Positions 22,905 to 30,284 of a DNA stretch of 40,666 bases are shown one piece after another (the first letter of the stretch is position 1; every line of letters begins with the position of its first letter). Location: the IMG/VR virus record IMGVR_UViG_3300020472_000061, positions 1 to 40,666 of that record; one strand, written 5' to 3'. The DNA is from a virus. A model generated the notes under the pieces. That model had not been told where the DNA came from, searched no databases, and was given only the letters and a program-made list of their open reading frames with translations. Made by a program: the position numbers and the translations under genes.

Positions 22905-23889
22905 CAATCATCCGAGCAATGGCCTTCTTGTGCGTTATAGGAAGGCTATCCAGAACACTTACAGGATCTTCCTTAAATTGTCCCACAAAATCATCACCAA
23001 AAACATCGGAAAGTGCATCACCGCGAGATTCTGCAAAATTAGTAACATCTTCATCAGAATAAGTAACGCCGTCAATTTCAAGGGATCCCGCAGTGCTAGC
23101 TGTCTTTTCTACAGAGGTTCCGAAGACAGTTGCGTAAGGGTCTAAAATATTTTTTCCGTATAAATGGGTTATCCCATGACGAATATCGAAGTCTGACAGG
23201 TCCTCAACGAGATCTTCCGGAGATGCGGAAGCCACCTTCTCCTTGATCGCATCAAGCTCCATAGTTGCCTGCGCACTAAGCGAAGCTATTTTACGCAGAT
23301 CTAATCCGGTGTTAAAATCACTCCCCACCTCTTCTCTTGCATAATCAGTGAGTTCATCAGAGAGGTGCTCAAGGAGGCCTGCCTCTTTAACCTGCATCAT
23401 AAGCCGACGCTTACCTCTAGGGGACGCCGTATCAAAAGCGTCTTTGACAACCTCCGTCGGATCGCCCTGCGAAACTCCGAAGAGGCTCTCTAATGATCTG
23501 TCCGTCTCCATACCTGGGCCGCTGAACCCAAGCTCAATAGACGCGATTTTTTCGAGACTCTCTGTCGGGGTAAACCCGAACACCTTAAGGGCAGCGTTAA
23601 TTTTCTCTGCTGCCGTCTTCTGCAGGTCGGCCGGCAAAGCGCTTGCTACCTTAGAGAGATACATGGCAGAAGCCAGAGTATTACCCGCGTCAACAACAGG
23701 GTATCGGTACTCTCGCCCTCCCAGGGTGTCGACGACAAGAGCGTAGTCGGAATCGTTTTTAGAGGCGTTCTTCGACAAGTCTGCCGCCGTCTTGATGACC
23801 TCGGGAACTTCATTACCCTCGATAGACTCACGAAGAAAGGCTCCACTATCATCGTAGTGGTCAACAACTTTAGGGAGGTTTTTGATCAT
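22897..23889 (-). CDS. Virion-module protein, 330 aa, K-x-A-[SAGN] repeats, first gene of operon
   Basis: The ATG at 23889 has GGAG about seven bases upstream. A GTG at 23901 would extend the protein by four residues but overlaps that site. The product is acidic and helical. Eight K-x-A-[SAGN] motifs occur by hand count (IKTAAD, SKNAS, SKVAS, QKTAA, EKIAS, RKIAS, EKVAS, EKTAS), spread across the protein. There are no transmembrane segments or cysteine clusters. It is the first gene of the minus-strand operon, divergent from the early arm, and is followed by the portal-adjacent gene and portal. A scaffold, core or internal protein is plausible, but no homology is recognised. Confidence 0.82.
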   Translation of the reverse strand: MIKNLPKVVDHYDDSGAFLRESIEGNEVPEVIKTAADLSKNASKNDSDYALVVDTLGGREYRYPVVDAGNTLASAMYLSKVASALPADLQKTAAEKINAALKVFGFTPTESLEKIASIELGFSGPGMETDRSLESLFGVSQGDPTEVVKDAFDTASPRGKRRLMMQVKEAGLLEHLSDELTDYAREEVGSDFNTGLDLRKIASLSAQATMELDAIKEKVASASPEDLVEDLSDFDIRHGITHLYGKNILDPYATVFGTSVEKTASTAGSLEIDGVTYSDEDVTNFAESRGDALSDVFGDDFVGQFKEDPVSVLDSLPITHKKAIARMIDG

Positions 23890-23916
23890 TAGGTTCTCCA
23901 CAAGCTAGGTGAAATT

Positions 23917-23930
23917 TTTGGTATAAGCAC
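23917..23930 (+). promoter_or_regulatory. Candidate early promoter motif TTTGGTATAAGCAC
   Basis: The element lies 37 bases upstream of the first right-arm gene and matches 12 of 14 positions of the element at 19886-19899. TATAAG fits a -10 box with an extended GG. Transcription starting near 23934 would leave a leader of roughly 33 bases carrying a strong AGGAGG. The opposite strand reads CTTATACC, so it might also serve the minus operon. Confidence 0.55.
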
Positions 23931-23966
23931 AATGAACCCCATCAAATTATCTTACAGGAGGTCTCG

Positions 23967-24206
23967 ATGAGTAATGATAAGCCCTGCGAAGTCATTATGG
24001 AAGTTCCTAGTAAAAAACAAGAGTTAAAATCCATCCTTATAGAAGCCGGGATTATGGCTTTACGGGACGGTTGCAACCATATATTAAAACGTATCTCTAC
24101 TGGTAATACTATCAACAATCCTTCGGGGTTGACAAGCCCGCTTCGGCAGGTACAAGTAGACTCCTCTACACACTCCCATGAGGGAGAGCTAGACGAAGGA
24201 GAGTAA
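23967..24206 (+). CDS. First early gene, 79 aa, unknown
   Basis: ATG at 23967 has AGGAGG five bases upstream, one of the strongest ribosome-binding sites in the window, directly behind the candidate early promoter. The N-terminal half has a helical, partly hydrophobic stretch (ELKSILIEAGIMALRDGCNH). The C-terminal half is polar and acidic (SSTHSHEGELDEGE). No domain is recognised. First-in-operon placement and predicted strong translation suggest a product made very early, perhaps a host-takeover or regulatory protein (inference). Confidence 0.7.
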   Translation: MSNDKPCEVIMEVPSKKQELKSILIEAGIMALRDGCNHILKRISTGNTINNPSGLTSPLRQVQVDSSTHSHEGELDEGE

Positions 24207-24211
24207 CCTCA

Positions 24212-24658
24212 ATGCCTCAACCCTCAAGCCTTGCAGTAAAGCTAGTAAGGCTAAGAGAATCTCGTGGGATGTCTGGACGAAAATTTGCGTCCCTCTGTGA
24301 CATCTCCAGAGAGGCAATAAGGAAATATGAGTCTGGGCATTCGATACCCTCGAACCAGACCATATACAAGATATTCTCTAAGCTCGACATTGATGTAACC
24401 GCTTCTGATGAGGCGAAAGAGATATTAGGCGCTATTTATTACGAGCGAATAAATAAGCAAGCTCCTGTGGAGAGATCTTACGGAGTCGCGGCTAATGAAG
24501 AATTAAGATCCAGAATCTCCAGTAGTACGGAAATAACCGAAGAAAAGGTTGACGCACTACTGGGAGTTATTTTTGAGCAAATCGGTGATGACCGAAGAAC
24601 GGAAAGCCTGGAACACTATATAAAAACGAAGATTAAGAAGATATTGGAGAATGGATGA
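24212..24658 (+). CDS. XRE-family helix-turn-helix regulator, 148 aa
   Basis: Residues 9-60 form a Cro/CI-type helix-turn-helix (LVRLRESRGMSGRKFASLCD, then ISREAIRKYESGHSIPS), the standard XRE DNA-binding fold. The C-terminal half is helical and charged (EEKVDALLGVIFEQIGDDRR) and may dimerise. AAGGAG lies ten bases upstream. It is the second gene of the early arm, close to the candidate promoter at 23917, which it may regulate together with the matching element at 19886. No integrase or lysogeny genes are seen, so it may be a timing regulator rather than a prophage repressor. Confidence 0.88.
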   Translation: MPQPSSLAVKLVRLRESRGMSGRKFASLCDISREAIRKYESGHSIPSNQTIYKIFSKLDIDVTASDEAKEILGAIYYERINKQAPVERSYGVAANEELRSRISSSTEITEEKVDALLGVIFEQIGDDRRTESLEHYIKTKIKKILENG

Positions 24659-26073
24659 ATAATGCTAATGAAGATCAACCAACATACGTCCCTGAGATGG
24701 ACGGGGGAGACTCCATAGTAGGTAAGGCCTTCATGGCCAATATGCTCTGGATCCCAAACGAGTTCCTACCATACAGGCAAGTTTTTCTTAGGTCCGCCAC
24801 CGTAATTTCGGAAGATCCCCACTCCGGGGAAACCAAAGAGGTTCCGCTGGCTCGACAAGAAAAGAATCACATGGTTGTGGCCAAACACCTTTGGTCAGAG
24901 AACGAACTAATCCAAAGGATTAGCGCACTAGAAAAATACGAGTACCCAAAGTTTAACTGGGAGCATGTGGACTTTGGGGACAAAATTGTTCCTAGAGACA
25001 CTGCACAAAAAGCAGCATGGGACGCGCTAGACAAACAGTCTAATGGCGTACTTAATCTTGCTTGCGGTAAAGGTAAGACGGTGATGGCCCTTAAGAAGAT
25101 AGCTTCCCGAGGCGTCCCAGCAATCGTCATTGTTAACAATTCCGGACTTATCGACCAATGGAAAGAAAGGGCTTTAGAGTTCCTGTCTTTATCTGAGGAC
25201 GACATCGGCATAGTTCAAGGCCCTAAGGCAGAGTGGGATAAGCCGCTAGTGCTTGCCATGATTCACACCTTGGCCAACAGAGTTAAGGACATTCCTATCT
25301 CCACCAGGCAAAGGTTCGGAACTGTGGTTTTTGATGAGGTTCACCACCTCAGCGCAGCCAAGTTCAGCCTTACAGCCCCAATGTTCTTTGGTAACCGGTT
25401 TGGTCTAACCGCCACACCCAATCGAGAAGACGGTCTGGAGGATGTCTACTATGCCCATATCGGTGGAGTGTTTTACTCTGACCTAAAGGGTGAGATGGCT
25501 GCGGAGGTTTACTTTAAGCGGCTAGACACCACGGTAAAAGACGAGCGGAAAATTAGAGACCGCACAGGAGAATTCTCCGCCGGGAAAATGTACAAGCATC
25601 TGGGGACCATAAAGAGCCGCAATGAAGAGATCATCAACATCGCTGCGAAAGCCCTCTCCAAGGGCAGGAAATTGTTGGTGTTGTGTCATAGCAAAGATCA
25701 CCCATCAGAATTAGAAAAGTTAAAGGTTGCAGACCCGCGTATGAATATGTATACAAGTGGGGTCGTTAGCGGAGCTACTTCCGGTAAGGACAGAACTGGA
25801 ATAATTAAAAATTCTGACGTCACATTCGCGACCTTTCAGGTGGCGAAAGAAGGATTGGATGTGTCCGGCTTAGATACTCTTATATTCACAACACCTTTCA
25901 AGGCCTGGGGAGCATTCCAGCAGGGTAAGGGTAGAATTGAGAGGATTTCCGAAGGTAAGAAGGATCCTATCGTCGTTGTTTTAGACGACGTGAACATAGG
26001 TCCTGCTCACGGAATGTGTAAGTCCCTTCGACGAAAGATGCTTGCAAACGGCGTTGGTTACAAGGATGTATAG
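24655..26073 (+). CDS. XPB/UvsW-like superfamily 2 helicase, 472 aa
   Basis: The ATG overlaps the stop of the XRE gene (ATGA). SF2 motifs are complete: motif I CGKGKT (137-142), II FDEVHH, III GLTATP, V FQVAKEGLDVSGLDT and VI QGKGRIERI. An N-terminal domain of about 110 residues precedes the core, as in UvsW, XPB and RadD-like helicases that load on branched DNA. In T4, UvsW unwinds recombination intermediates and R-loops and shifts origin use; a similar job here is inferred from context with recombination and replication genes. Unlike the SNF2-type helicase of the left arm, this one is co-transcribed with the early module. Confidence 0.9.
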   Translation: MNNANEDQPTYVPEMDGGDSIVGKAFMANMLWIPNEFLPYRQVFLRSATVISEDPHSGETKEVPLARQEKNHMVVAKHLWSENELIQRISALEKYEYPKFNWEHVDFGDKIVPRDTAQKAAWDALDKQSNGVLNLACGKGKTVMALKKIASRGVPAIVIVNNSGLIDQWKERALEFLSLSEDDIGIVQGPKAEWDKPLVLAMIHTLANRVKDIPISTRQRFGTVVFDEVHHLSAAKFSLTAPMFFGNRFGLTATPNREDGLEDVYYAHIGGVFYSDLKGEMAAEVYFKRLDTTVKDERKIRDRTGEFSAGKMYKHLGTIKSRNEEIINIAAKALSKGRKLLVLCHSKDHPSELEKLKVADPRMNMYTSGVVSGATSGKDRTGIIKNSDVTFATFQVAKEGLDVSGLDTLIFTTPFKAWGAFQQGKGRIERISEGKKDPIVVVLDDVNIGPAHGMCKSLRRKMLANGVGYKDV

Positions 26074-26707
26074 CGGAGAGGTTGGAGAACTTCTGTTTTC
26101 GTGGAGGTCCTGCGAGTCATGCGGACTGCACAAGAACAGAAAAACACCTATTCATGGTGGAGGAGATCCTTCATCAAAAGTAGTGTTTGTTTTGGACCGG
26201 ACAGGGCCAAAGAGCGCAAGCTCTGGAACCCCCTATTCAGATCTAGGTGGGCAAGTCCTCCAAATAATGCTGGAGGACCTTAACCTCTCAAGTAACGATA
26301 TCTGGTGTACGACGCCAACCCTGTGCCCCACAAAAGGGGTATTTGAAACCAACTTCGGCAGACCACTAGACACGCATCCAACGCCCAAGGCCTCCGAATT
26401 AGAGGCCTGCCGGCCGAGGCTGCACAAGGAGATTGAGCTGCTGCAGCCAAAAATAACCGTTGCCTGCGGGGCGAATGCCCTAAAAGCGCTGGCCATTAAA
26501 AACCCACCAAAATACAAAGAAAGTATTGGTCGGGTTGTAGAAATAGATATACAGGGTTCCTTAGTGAGCTATCCGATCCCTGTGATGGTTTTACCGTCTC
26601 TTGAGATGCTTGCCAGAGACGGCAGGCAGAACTCTAGAGACTTATGGAATAAGACAACAAAGCAAATAAACATGGCTATCCGCCTTAACTCAGGAGAAGA
26701 GAAATAA
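26066..26707 (+). CDS. Uracil-DNA-glycosylase-fold protein with Fe-S cysteines, 213 aa
   Basis: The layout follows family 4/5 UDG. It has C16-x2-C19 near the start, a glycosylase core (VVFVLDRTGPKSASSGTPYS, then LGGQVLQIMLEDLNL), C87 in a TLCP motif, C115 in LEACRPRL, and VACGANALKAL. The four cysteines would hold a 4Fe-4S cluster. Two catalytic motifs differ: the GEAPG-type motif 1 reads DRTGP, and the motif 3 His-Pro reads LPSLEML (L176). The protein may therefore have a different substrate, be inactive, or serve a structural replication role. Start ATG overlaps the helicase stop; a TTG at 26042 is an alternative. Confidence 0.78.
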   Translation: MYSGEVGELLFSWRSCESCGLHKNRKTPIHGGGDPSSKVVFVLDRTGPKSASSGTPYSDLGGQVLQIMLEDLNLSSNDIWCTTPTLCPTKGVFETNFGRPLDTHPTPKASELEACRPRLHKEIELLQPKITVACGANALKALAIKNPPKYKESIGRVVEIDIQGSLVSYPIPVMVLPSLEMLARDGRQNSRDLWNKTTKQINMAIRLNSGEEK

Positions 26708-26708
26708 A

Positions 26709-27143
26709 ATGAACGACATCTTAAAACACGAAGCAATGGCTGCGGTCGAAGAGTTTATCGTCGAGCGCAACAAGATGCTCAAATTTATCGAGAAGCACTC
26801 CGCGTTCTTTGACACGCTTAATGCTCTAGTAGACAACTACAACGGGGCCCACGAAGCTGCAAAGGCGTCCATTAAGGAAATCCCCAGTACTGACGGATTC
26901 CAGATGGGCCCGTTTAGAAGAACAAAGACGAGTGAGAAAACCAAGTACGACCCGGACAAGCTCCCAACCAAGGCGCTTCGCCTTAAAGGCGTTGTGAAGG
27001 TTGATGCAGAGGCGCTTAACAAGCATATTGAGCGCGGAAACATCGCCTACAAGGACGTTGCGGAAGCTCGCGGAGAGTACCGAACAACGGGCGCGGTAAA
27101 TGGGCCAAAGCTCATGGTTAAGCCGGCGTCGGCGCTTGGGTAA
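26709..27143 (+). CDS. Early-module protein, 144 aa, unknown
   Basis: ATG at 26709 follows the UDG-like gene at once. AGGAG lies about 12 bases upstream. The first 60 residues are helical (AVEEFIVERNKMLKFIEKHS) and could form a short coiled coil. A basic central segment follows (FRRTKTSEKTKYDPDKLPTK), then a helix and a Gly/Pro tail. No domain is recognised. The size and placement ahead of replication genes are common for recombination accessory proteins, but I cannot support that further. Confidence 0.8.
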   Translation: MNDILKHEAMAAVEEFIVERNKMLKFIEKHSAFFDTLNALVDNYNGAHEAAKASIKEIPSTDGFQMGPFRRTKTSEKTKYDPDKLPTKALRLKGVVKVDAEALNKHIERGNIAYKDVAEARGEYRTTGAVNGPKLMVKPASALG

Positions 27144-27147
27144 AGCC

Positions 27148-27588
27148 ATGTCGAAAAGTTCAAGAGTTGTCGGGGAGGCGTTTGCCTCCCTGACGATTTT
27201 TATTAGGACAGAATACGATGCCGGGGACAAGAACTGGCGACAACAAACAAAACGAGTGGAGGAGAAATTGCTCATATCAGAAGAGGCGCTACAAAAGATA
27301 GCTACCGGAAAAGGCGAAGAGGCTGGCGTCACCGCCAGTGTTAGTACAAAAGTTAGCGACGCGGTTTACTGGGGAGAGGGTACTTGGGACAAGATTCCTT
27401 ACACTGTTGAGATCTTCTCAAGCGTGTCTCTCAAGTGTGACCAAGACGTTGAAGCTATTATGACCGCACACAGCATGGCTTATGACATGGCGTGGCATGC
27501 GTCTAGGGCGCATATCGTAAAGGCGAGAAACGGACATGTCCTAGACATTAGGGATCGCCTGTTTCCAGAACTATTTGAGGGGGAATAA
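27148..27588 (+). CDS. Early-module protein, 146 aa, unknown
   Basis: The start is placed at ATG 27148, five bases after the previous stop. A longer in-frame ORF from 27100 overlaps the upstream gene and adds an unlikely Arg-rich leader. The ribosome-binding site is weak. The product is a mixed alpha/beta, mildly acidic protein with Trp- and Tyr-containing beta stretches (SDAVYWGEGTWDKIPYTVEI; SSVSLKC) and a helical C-terminus. It overlaps the next ATG by one base (TAATG). No family is recognised. Confidence 0.8.
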   Translation: MSKSSRVVGEAFASLTIFIRTEYDAGDKNWRQQTKRVEEKLLISEEALQKIATGKGEEAGVTASVSTKVSDAVYWGEGTWDKIPYTVEIFSSVSLKCDQDVEAIMTAHSMAYDMAWHASRAHIVKARNGHVLDIRDRLFPELFEGE

Positions 27589-27905
27589 TGGCTAAAATAT
27601 CTGAATGCCCGATAGATGAGATAAGGCTTACAAACCTGGTTATAGACCACCACGCTAATGCAAAAGTCGTGGACCAAAACAGGTACATGTTCGCAGTGGC
27701 GCAGTTTGCCTACTACATGGACGGTGACCCTGTCGGTGAATTTACAATAAACGGTCTGACGGAGGATCTCGGGGAAGAACTCAATTCCCTAATCGACGCC
27801 ATCGAAGAGACAGTTGCGAAAAGAATGGGCTTCTCTGGTCAAAGTGAAGAACCTCGGCAAGTGCCTAAGGGAATCATAGACCACGGCGGACCAGAGGAGT
27901 TTTAA
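27588..27905 (+). CDS. Early-module protein, 105 aa, unknown
   Basis: ATG overlaps the upstream stop and has GAGGGGG upstream. The product is small, soluble and acidic. A beta-like middle (YMFAVAQFAYYMDGDPVGEF) is followed by an acidic helix (LTEDLGEELNSLIDAIEETV) and a short tail. It is coupled to the replicative helicase gene (TAATG). A helicase-loading or replisome-accessory role would suit the position directly upstream of dnaB, but the sequence does not show it. Confidence 0.78.
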   Translation: MAKISECPIDEIRLTNLVIDHHANAKVVDQNRYMFAVAQFAYYMDGDPVGEFTINGLTEDLGEELNSLIDAIEETVAKRMGFSGQSEEPRQVPKGIIDHGGPEEF

Positions 27906-29314
27906 TGTCGGCTAGCTGGGAAATGCAGCTGCTGTCAGCGATAGTAAGCAACTCGGAACCTTCTGAGCTGTTCGACAAAGCTGTGCGGTCAGGAATAACT
28001 TTTAATGTGTTTAGTGGCATAGAGGCTAAAAACCTCTGGTCTACTATCGAGGCGCATTACAACCGGCCGCACAACTTTGGGCATATCCCGAGCCTCCAGT
28101 CTCTGGAGGAGTCTTTCCCACATCTTGACTTACCAACCCCCGTAGAGAACTTCGGCGATCTATGTGAAAAGGTACAAGTAAACTACCTGAAAAGGCGGGC
28201 GGAAAAGGCGGTACAAACATATCTGGAAGACGTTTCTGAAGATGCCTTATCGGCAGTGACAGACCTGTATTCCTCATTGGGACAAATCCAAGAGCAGACC
28301 TCAATAGACAAAGATGTGTCTTTTGATGAGGTGGCCTTTGATGAAGTCCTGAGAGATATGAAAACCATTGAGGAGTGCAACGGGACAACCGGTATGCCTT
28401 GGCCATGGCTTCCCTTAAATACCGCTACCGGCGGTATTCAGGAGGGAGACTTCATCATGGTATGGGCGATGCCTAAAAGCATGAAGACTTGGTTCGGCTT
28501 AATTATTGCTGCACATCTGTACAAAACTGGGAGGCGTGTAGTCGTCTACTCCAAGGAGATGCATTGGGACAGTCTTAGAAGAAGGCTTGCCTGCATTCTT
28601 GGGAAGGTGAATTACACCCGGTACAAAGAAAACAGTTTATCTAACGCAGAGATGAACGCTGTCTTGGAGGTTCTTGAGGAGCTTACAAGTGATGAGCATA
28701 CGGGTAACCTTGTGTTTACTACGGCGGATAGGACCGACGGATCTCCCGGAGGTCCTGCTGAGATTCGAAGAAAGATAGACATTTACCGTCCGCACTTTGT
28801 GTTGCTTGATTCTGCTTACATGTTGGAGCTTCCTGGAGCAGGCGCTAACGCCTACGACTGGAAGCACCTAGCTTTGGTAAATAGGCAGCTAAAGCAGACT
28901 GCGAAGACGACAGGAGTTGCTCTCCTGGCGATCTTGCAGGAGCACGAGCGTGCGGCTTATAAGTATGCTAAGAGTAGAGGTACTGCCAGCTTAGCCATGA
29001 ACACCAGCGCCGTAATGGACTGTGACGTGGGCCTAAGGCTTGTGTACCACAAGAAGAAAAGGGAAATCAGTATTCACTACGCGGCGGCCCGTGAAACGGA
29101 GAAGGATGGTTTTACTATCCATGCTATTGCTGCGGAGAACTTTGAATACGCGCACGACCACCTACACAACGTAGGTGACGACTTTAAGGAAGACGCAGAG
29201 CAAGAAACTACTGTTGAAGCTCCTTCGGAGCAAACCACTTCACTGAGGACTTCATACCGGTCAGGTAACGATGTTCCGGATGAGATCTCAGAGGATCTAC
29301 AGGAAGATGACTAG
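27905..29314 (+). CDS. dnaB: DnaB-like replicative helicase, 469 aa
   Basis: Hexameric 5'-3' helicase that would unwind the fork ahead of the phage polymerase. The N-terminal domain resembles DnaB-N (EMQLLSAIVSNSEPSELFDK). The RecA-like core has Walker A AMPKSMKT (188-195), where Met replaces the usual Gly before Lys, Walker B FVLLDSAYML, and a sensor/arginine-rich region ILQEHERAAYKYAKSRGT. GAGGAG lies close upstream, and the ATG overlaps the previous stop. The C-terminal 50 residues are acidic and Ser/Thr-rich (EDAEQETTVEAPSEQTTS), perhaps a contact for primase, whose gene overlaps this one. Confidence 0.92.
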   Translation: MSASWEMQLLSAIVSNSEPSELFDKAVRSGITFNVFSGIEAKNLWSTIEAHYNRPHNFGHIPSLQSLEESFPHLDLPTPVENFGDLCEKVQVNYLKRRAEKAVQTYLEDVSEDALSAVTDLYSSLGQIQEQTSIDKDVSFDEVAFDEVLRDMKTIEECNGTTGMPWPWLPLNTATGGIQEGDFIMVWAMPKSMKTWFGLIIAAHLYKTGRRVVVYSKEMHWDSLRRRLACILGKVNYTRYKENSLSNAEMNAVLEVLEELTSDEHTGNLVFTTADRTDGSPGGPAEIRRKIDIYRPHFVLLDSAYMLELPGAGANAYDWKHLALVNRQLKQTAKTTGVALLAILQEHERAAYKYAKSRGTASLAMNTSAVMDCDVGLRLVYHKKKREISIHYAAARETEKDGFTIHAIAAENFEYAHDHLHNVGDDFKEDAEQETTVEAPSEQTTSLRTSYRSGNDVPDEISEDLQEDD

Positions 29315-30284
29315 AGAAGAAATTGTAGAGCTATTATCCCCATTTCTGAAGTTTTCGAATAATAACTCCACCGAGAATATATCGGCACACTGCCCATTCC
29401 ATAAGGGTGGTAGGGAGAGAAAACCTTCGTTCTATGTCTACGTCGGAATGCCGACTAGAGATAAGCACGTAGGTGCGTCTTTCTGCCACACCTGTGGAGA
29501 GGGGTGGTCTCTGCCGGCGCTCCTGAGAAAACTTAAGGTCGGGAGACTTGTCATATCAGACGTTAAAAAGCGTCTGGATGAGATTTCCCCGGCACAGAAA
29601 GGGAGTCGATTGGCACGCCTTGAGCTGGACTTAACGGTCCTGCCAGAGGCGATACTTGGTGCATTCGAATATCTGCCTAAACCGCTGCTAGACGACGGGT
29701 TCTCTAAGAGCCTTTTGGTCGAGCATGAAGTGGGGTTTGATAGAACAAGCAAAAGAATAATATTTCCTATCCGAAACCATAAAGGGGACCTCGTTGGGCT
29801 GTCCGGAAGAACAGTGGTAGACGACTACCCTCGGTATAAGATATACAGATCAGAGTTGCATGGCGTTTCGCCAGGGTATGAATTTAACAAAGGAAGAGTG
29901 CTGTGGGGGCTGGACAAGTTCTACCAAACGAGGATGAACACAAAGACAGACCTGCCGGTGGTTTTATGCGAAGGATTCAAAGCCGCGCTTTGGGTTATTC
30001 AGCAGGGCTACCCGCACACAGCAGCGATACTGGGCACCCACCTGACGGATACTCAGCGGGCGCTCATCCAAAGAGTAACGAATACACTGGTCCTATTCTT
30101 AGACAATGACCAGGCGGGAAAGAAAGCAACTGAAAAGATAATCAAATCTCTTGAAGGAGTCGATGTGAGAATCGCCAACTATAGAACTACTGAAGAAGTG
30201 TCACCTGATGACCTAAATAAAATCCAAGTATTACACGCAGTAGAGACTGCTAAAACATCATTGTCCTGGAGGAATAGAAATTGA
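29307..30284 (+). CDS. dnaG: DnaG-like primase with CHC2 zinc finger and TOPRIM, 325 aa
   Basis: Makes RNA primers for lagging-strand synthesis. The N-terminal zinc site has C-P-F-H and, after a loop, C-H-T-C (SAHCPFHKGG ... FCHTCGEGWSL). The TOPRIM catalytic domain has the acidic residue in VVLCEGFKAAL and the D-x-D in LVLFLDNDQAGKKA. Length is short relative to bacterial DnaG, and there is no C-terminal helicase-binding domain, as in many phage primases. The start is placed at ATG 29307, overlapping the helicase stop (ATGACTAG). An upstream ATG at 29271 adds a 12-residue basic leader with no family support. Confidence 0.92.
   Translation: MTREEIVELLSPFLKFSNNNSTENISAHCPFHKGGRERKPSFYVYVGMPTRDKHVGASFCHTCGEGWSLPALLRKLKVGRLVISDVKKRLDEISPAQKGSRLARLELDLTVLPEAILGAFEYLPKPLLDDGFSKSLLVEHEVGFDRTSKRIIFPIRNHKGDLVGLSGRTVVDDYPRYKIYRSELHGVSPGYEFNKGRVLWGLDKFYQTRMNTKTDLPVVLCEGFKAALWVIQQGYPHTAAILGTHLTDTQRALIQRVTNTLVLFLDNDQAGKKATEKIIKSLEGVDVRIANYRTTEEVSPDDLNKIQVLHAVETAKTSLSWRNRN

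Noticed and set aside
24212-24658. XRE regulator as evidence of a temperate phage.
   Set aside because: No integrase, excisionase or attachment-like repeats are seen. XRE proteins also occur in lytic phages, so lifestyle is left open.
27100-27147. Upstream extension of the 146-aa early gene to 27100.
   Set aside because: The extra Arg-rich leader is the shadow of the upstream gene's 3' end. ATG 27148 fits the operon spacing.
29161-29179. CACCTAC/GTAGGTG 7-bp inverted repeat in the DnaB-like gene.
   Set aside because: Inside coding sequence, modest length, no regulatory context.
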